Of a stretch of DNA of 6,688 bases, positions 5,307-6,688 are shown one piece after another (within the stretch, counting starts at the first letter, position 1; each line of letters opens with the position of its first letter). The position numbers and the translations under genes were made by a program. The DNA is from Desulfurococcales archaeon (GTDB lineage: Archaea; Thermoproteota; Thermoprotei_A; Sulfolobales; NBVN01): contig JALWQN010000049.1 of NCBI GenBank assembly GCA_027083115.1, positions 1 to 6,688 of the forward strand, read 5' to 3'. The notes under the pieces are model-generated. The model was given only the letters and a program-made list of their open reading frames with translations, was not told where the DNA came from and did not search any database.

Positions 5307-6008
5307 TTAAGTTCTGGACAGCTTCACCCTTATTTCTTTAAGGAATTTATATATTGCGCCACACTCGGATTTCTTAAGGCCAGCCCTAAAAATTATGTGT
5401 TTAAGAGCTATTCCTCCCCTCTCATCCTTAAGATTCGTAGTTATTTCTTCGATTAGTTTCCTAATTGCTTTGGTAGTGTCTGGTCTGCATTCCAGAGGAT
5501 TTGATGGTGCTTCTGGTTTGGAGATCTCATAGAGATAAATAGCTATTGCATGAGATAAGTTTAGAACGTTATATGGGCTTAACGTAATTAGGGTAGAGAT
5601 TACGTCGCATTCCTTTAGCTCCTCCCTAGTTAGGCCAACACTTTCTCTACCGAAAACTAAGGATGTTAGGCCTTCCTTAGGTAATACCTCTCTAAGGTAA
5701 TCTGGGGGCACACCGTACCTGAGGACATCTTTTTCTGGCCTGGATTTTGAGGTGGTGCAGACTACCAAACTGCTGTCTTCAATGCATTCCCTTAATGTTT
5801 CCTTGATCGTGACTTTCTTAATCATGTCCTTACCTTTTGCTGAGAATTCAATTATTTCAGGGTCCTCCATTCGGAAGGCTGGATTAACAACACATATTTC
5901 GTTAACTGAGAAATTCTTAGCTAGCCTTAAAATAAAGCCCATATTAATTTTCCCTTCAGGTCCAACTAAAACAAGCCTAATCCTCTTCGAATTCAAACCC
6001 TCTTTCAT
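5307..6008 (-). CDS. trmJ: TrmJ-like SPOUT 2'-O-methyltransferase (tRNA/rRNA)
   Basis: A 233-residue member of the SpoU/TrmH branch of the SPOUT (trefoil-knot) methyltransferases. Motif 1 is KINMGFILRLAKNF at about 20-33, motif 2 is LVFGRESVGLT at 117-127, and motif 3 is LSPYNVLNLSHAIAIYLYE at 143-161; together they build the knotted SAM site. The order and the alpha-helical C-terminal extension fit TrmJ, which 2'-O-methylates position 32 of tRNA anticodon loops and is known in Sulfolobus. Another RNA target cannot be ruled out. The ATG at 6008-6006 overlaps the DUF655 gene by 32 bases; AGGA lies about eight to ten bases upstream. A start at TTG (5996) four codons later is possible but less likely. 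Confidence 0.85.
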   Translation of the reverse strand: MKEGLNSKRIRLVLVGPEGKINMGFILRLAKNFSVNEICVVNPAFRMEDPEIIEFSAKGKDMIKKVTIKETLRECIEDSSLVVCTTSKSRPEKDVLRYGVPPDYLREVLPKEGLTSLVFGRESVGLTREELKECDVISTLITLSPYNVLNLSHAIAIYLYEISKPEAPSNPLECRPDTTKAIRKLIEEITTNLKDERGGIALKHIIFRAGLKKSECGAIYKFLKEIRVKLSRT

Positions 6009-6669
6009 TCCTTAGCATCCTGTAAATTCTGTGTAGGTAACCAAGAATTATTGCGTTATCTACTCCTGGAGGAGGATCAAGAAATAAATAGTATCTTTCT
6101 TCTCCTCTCAGCTCACTAATTATTCTATTAACTATTATTTCTACAGGGTCCGGTATCTTGCATTTTTTCTTAATATCTTCGAAGCTAGTGAAAGGCTTCT
6201 TAGACCGTTCTTGCAGGATTATCCACATGGTTTTCTTCCCTATGGAAGGTAAGAGCTCCAAGGAATGTAACTTAATGGTTAATGGTGCGGATATATTGAA
6301 AAACGTCACGAAAACTTTCTCTTTCTTCAATATAATGCTCTTCAGTGCTTCAGGCAAGTAGGATTTTGCTACGCCAGTTAGGTCATCGTAAATGAGTGGT
6401 TCCCCCCAGACATACTCTACCTTATTCCTTAATTCCCGGTGCTTAAACCCTACATACACTTCTTCTCCCTGAGATAAAGAAATACCAGGCTTAGGATAGA
6501 ACTCTATTAGGGTGAAGTATTTAGTTCCTATTGCTTGCGCTATGGGTCTTGTTCTATGTGAGGGGTGATGTCTGTCCACAGGGTTTCCTTGAGGCATGTA
6601 ATCAAGGACAACCGCATAATTTTCTCTGGCTACTCTCTTATCTTCCCTTCTTGGACGTTTATCGATCAT
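5977..6669 (-). CDS. DUF655 protein with OB-like and helix-hairpin-helix parts
   Basis: 230 residues matching the archaeal DUF655 family, predicted to bind nucleic acid; the exact function is unknown. The N-terminal half has YAVVLDYMPQGNP (18-30), RPIAQAIGTKYFTLIEFYPK (41-60) and an OB-like beta segment GEEVYVGF (69-76). A helix-hairpin-helix DNA/RNA-binding motif is at about 134-152 (LHSLELLPSIGKKTMWIIL), followed by KPFTSFEDIKKKC. In many archaea the gene sits after rpl21e and the RNA polymerase gene rpoF (rpo4); the upstream neighbour lies outside this window. ATG at 6669-6667 is the likely start. Its end overlaps trmJ, here an adjacent RNA-modification gene. The last residues are very acidic (GFEFEED). 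Confidence 0.9.
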   Translation of the reverse strand: MIDKRPRREDKRVARENYAVVLDYMPQGNPVDRHHPSHRTRPIAQAIGTKYFTLIEFYPKPGISLSQGEEVYVGFKHRELRNKVEYVWGEPLIYDDLTGVAKSYLPEALKSIILKKEKVFVTFFNISAPLTIKLHSLELLPSIGKKTMWIILQERSKKPFTSFEDIKKKCKIPDPVEIIVNRIISELRGEERYYLFLDPPPGVDNAIILGYLHRIYRMLRNERGFEFEED

Positions 6670-6688
6670 TTAGGAAATCATCCCCGGG

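Noticed and set aside
5752..6361. Plus-strand open frames opposite trmJ and DUF655
   Set aside because: They are low-complexity, hydrophobic or serine-rich translations opposite well-supported family proteins, with no independent signals.
6659..6688. Possible C-terminal tail of an upstream gene (frame ending PGDDFLNDR, or alternatively PGMIS, before DUF655)
   Set aside because: Ten codons or fewer before a stop are open in two frames, so the sequence cannot tell which, if either, is coding. RpoF (Rpo4) would be expected here from archaeal gene order, but the peptides are not recognisable.

Overview
The window looks like a housekeeping block from a thermophilic archaeon, most likely of the Thermoproteota (Crenarchaeota; Desulfurococcales- or Sulfolobales-like). 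The evidence is an archaeal PCNA, an active-type TFS zinc-ribbon factor, Rpo11, the exosome cap protein Csl4, Dph2, uL16 of the archaeal/eukaryotic L10e type, and a primase small-subunit N-terminus that resembles the Sulfolobus PriS I remember. Genus cannot be decided from sequence alone. All twelve recognisable genes lie on the minus strand, tightly packed, so transcription runs from the high-coordinate end to the low-coordinate end. There is no gene-free stretch longer than 72 bases, and I see no mobile element, CRISPR array or RNA gene.

In transcription order, the first block (6669 to 5307) holds a DUF655 protein and a SPOUT-type TrmJ-like 2'-O-methyltransferase with overlapping ends. A 72-base gap with a good archaeal TATA box and a Shine-Dalgarno-like site precedes the second block (5234 to 887): ribosomal protein L10e (uL16), diphthamide synthase Dph2, a METTL5-like adenine methyltransferase, exosome Csl4, a DUF2067 protein, RNA polymerase subunit Rpo11, a small protein I do not recognise, and transcription factor TFS. 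These genes overlap by 4-17 bases or are 11-26 bases apart, which indicates one operon or a chain of translationally coupled genes. A second gap of 54 bases then carries a TATA-like element placed for a leaderless start. It leads into the third block: PCNA, and the first 34 codons of the primase small subunit priS, which overlaps the end of pcna by 23 bases and runs off the window.

The blocks follow information flow: translation and tRNA/rRNA/EF-2 modification (TrmJ, uL16, METTL5-like, Dph2), RNA decay (Csl4), transcription (Rpo11, TFS) and replication (PCNA, PriS). I do not see a new defence or metabolic system. The most unusual signal outside the coding regions is a perfect 7-bp inverted repeat (850-872) that exactly brackets the putative pcna TATA element and could be an operator, or the stem of a terminator for the upstream operon. 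The most open coding question is the 105-residue protein wedged between rpo11 and tfs.
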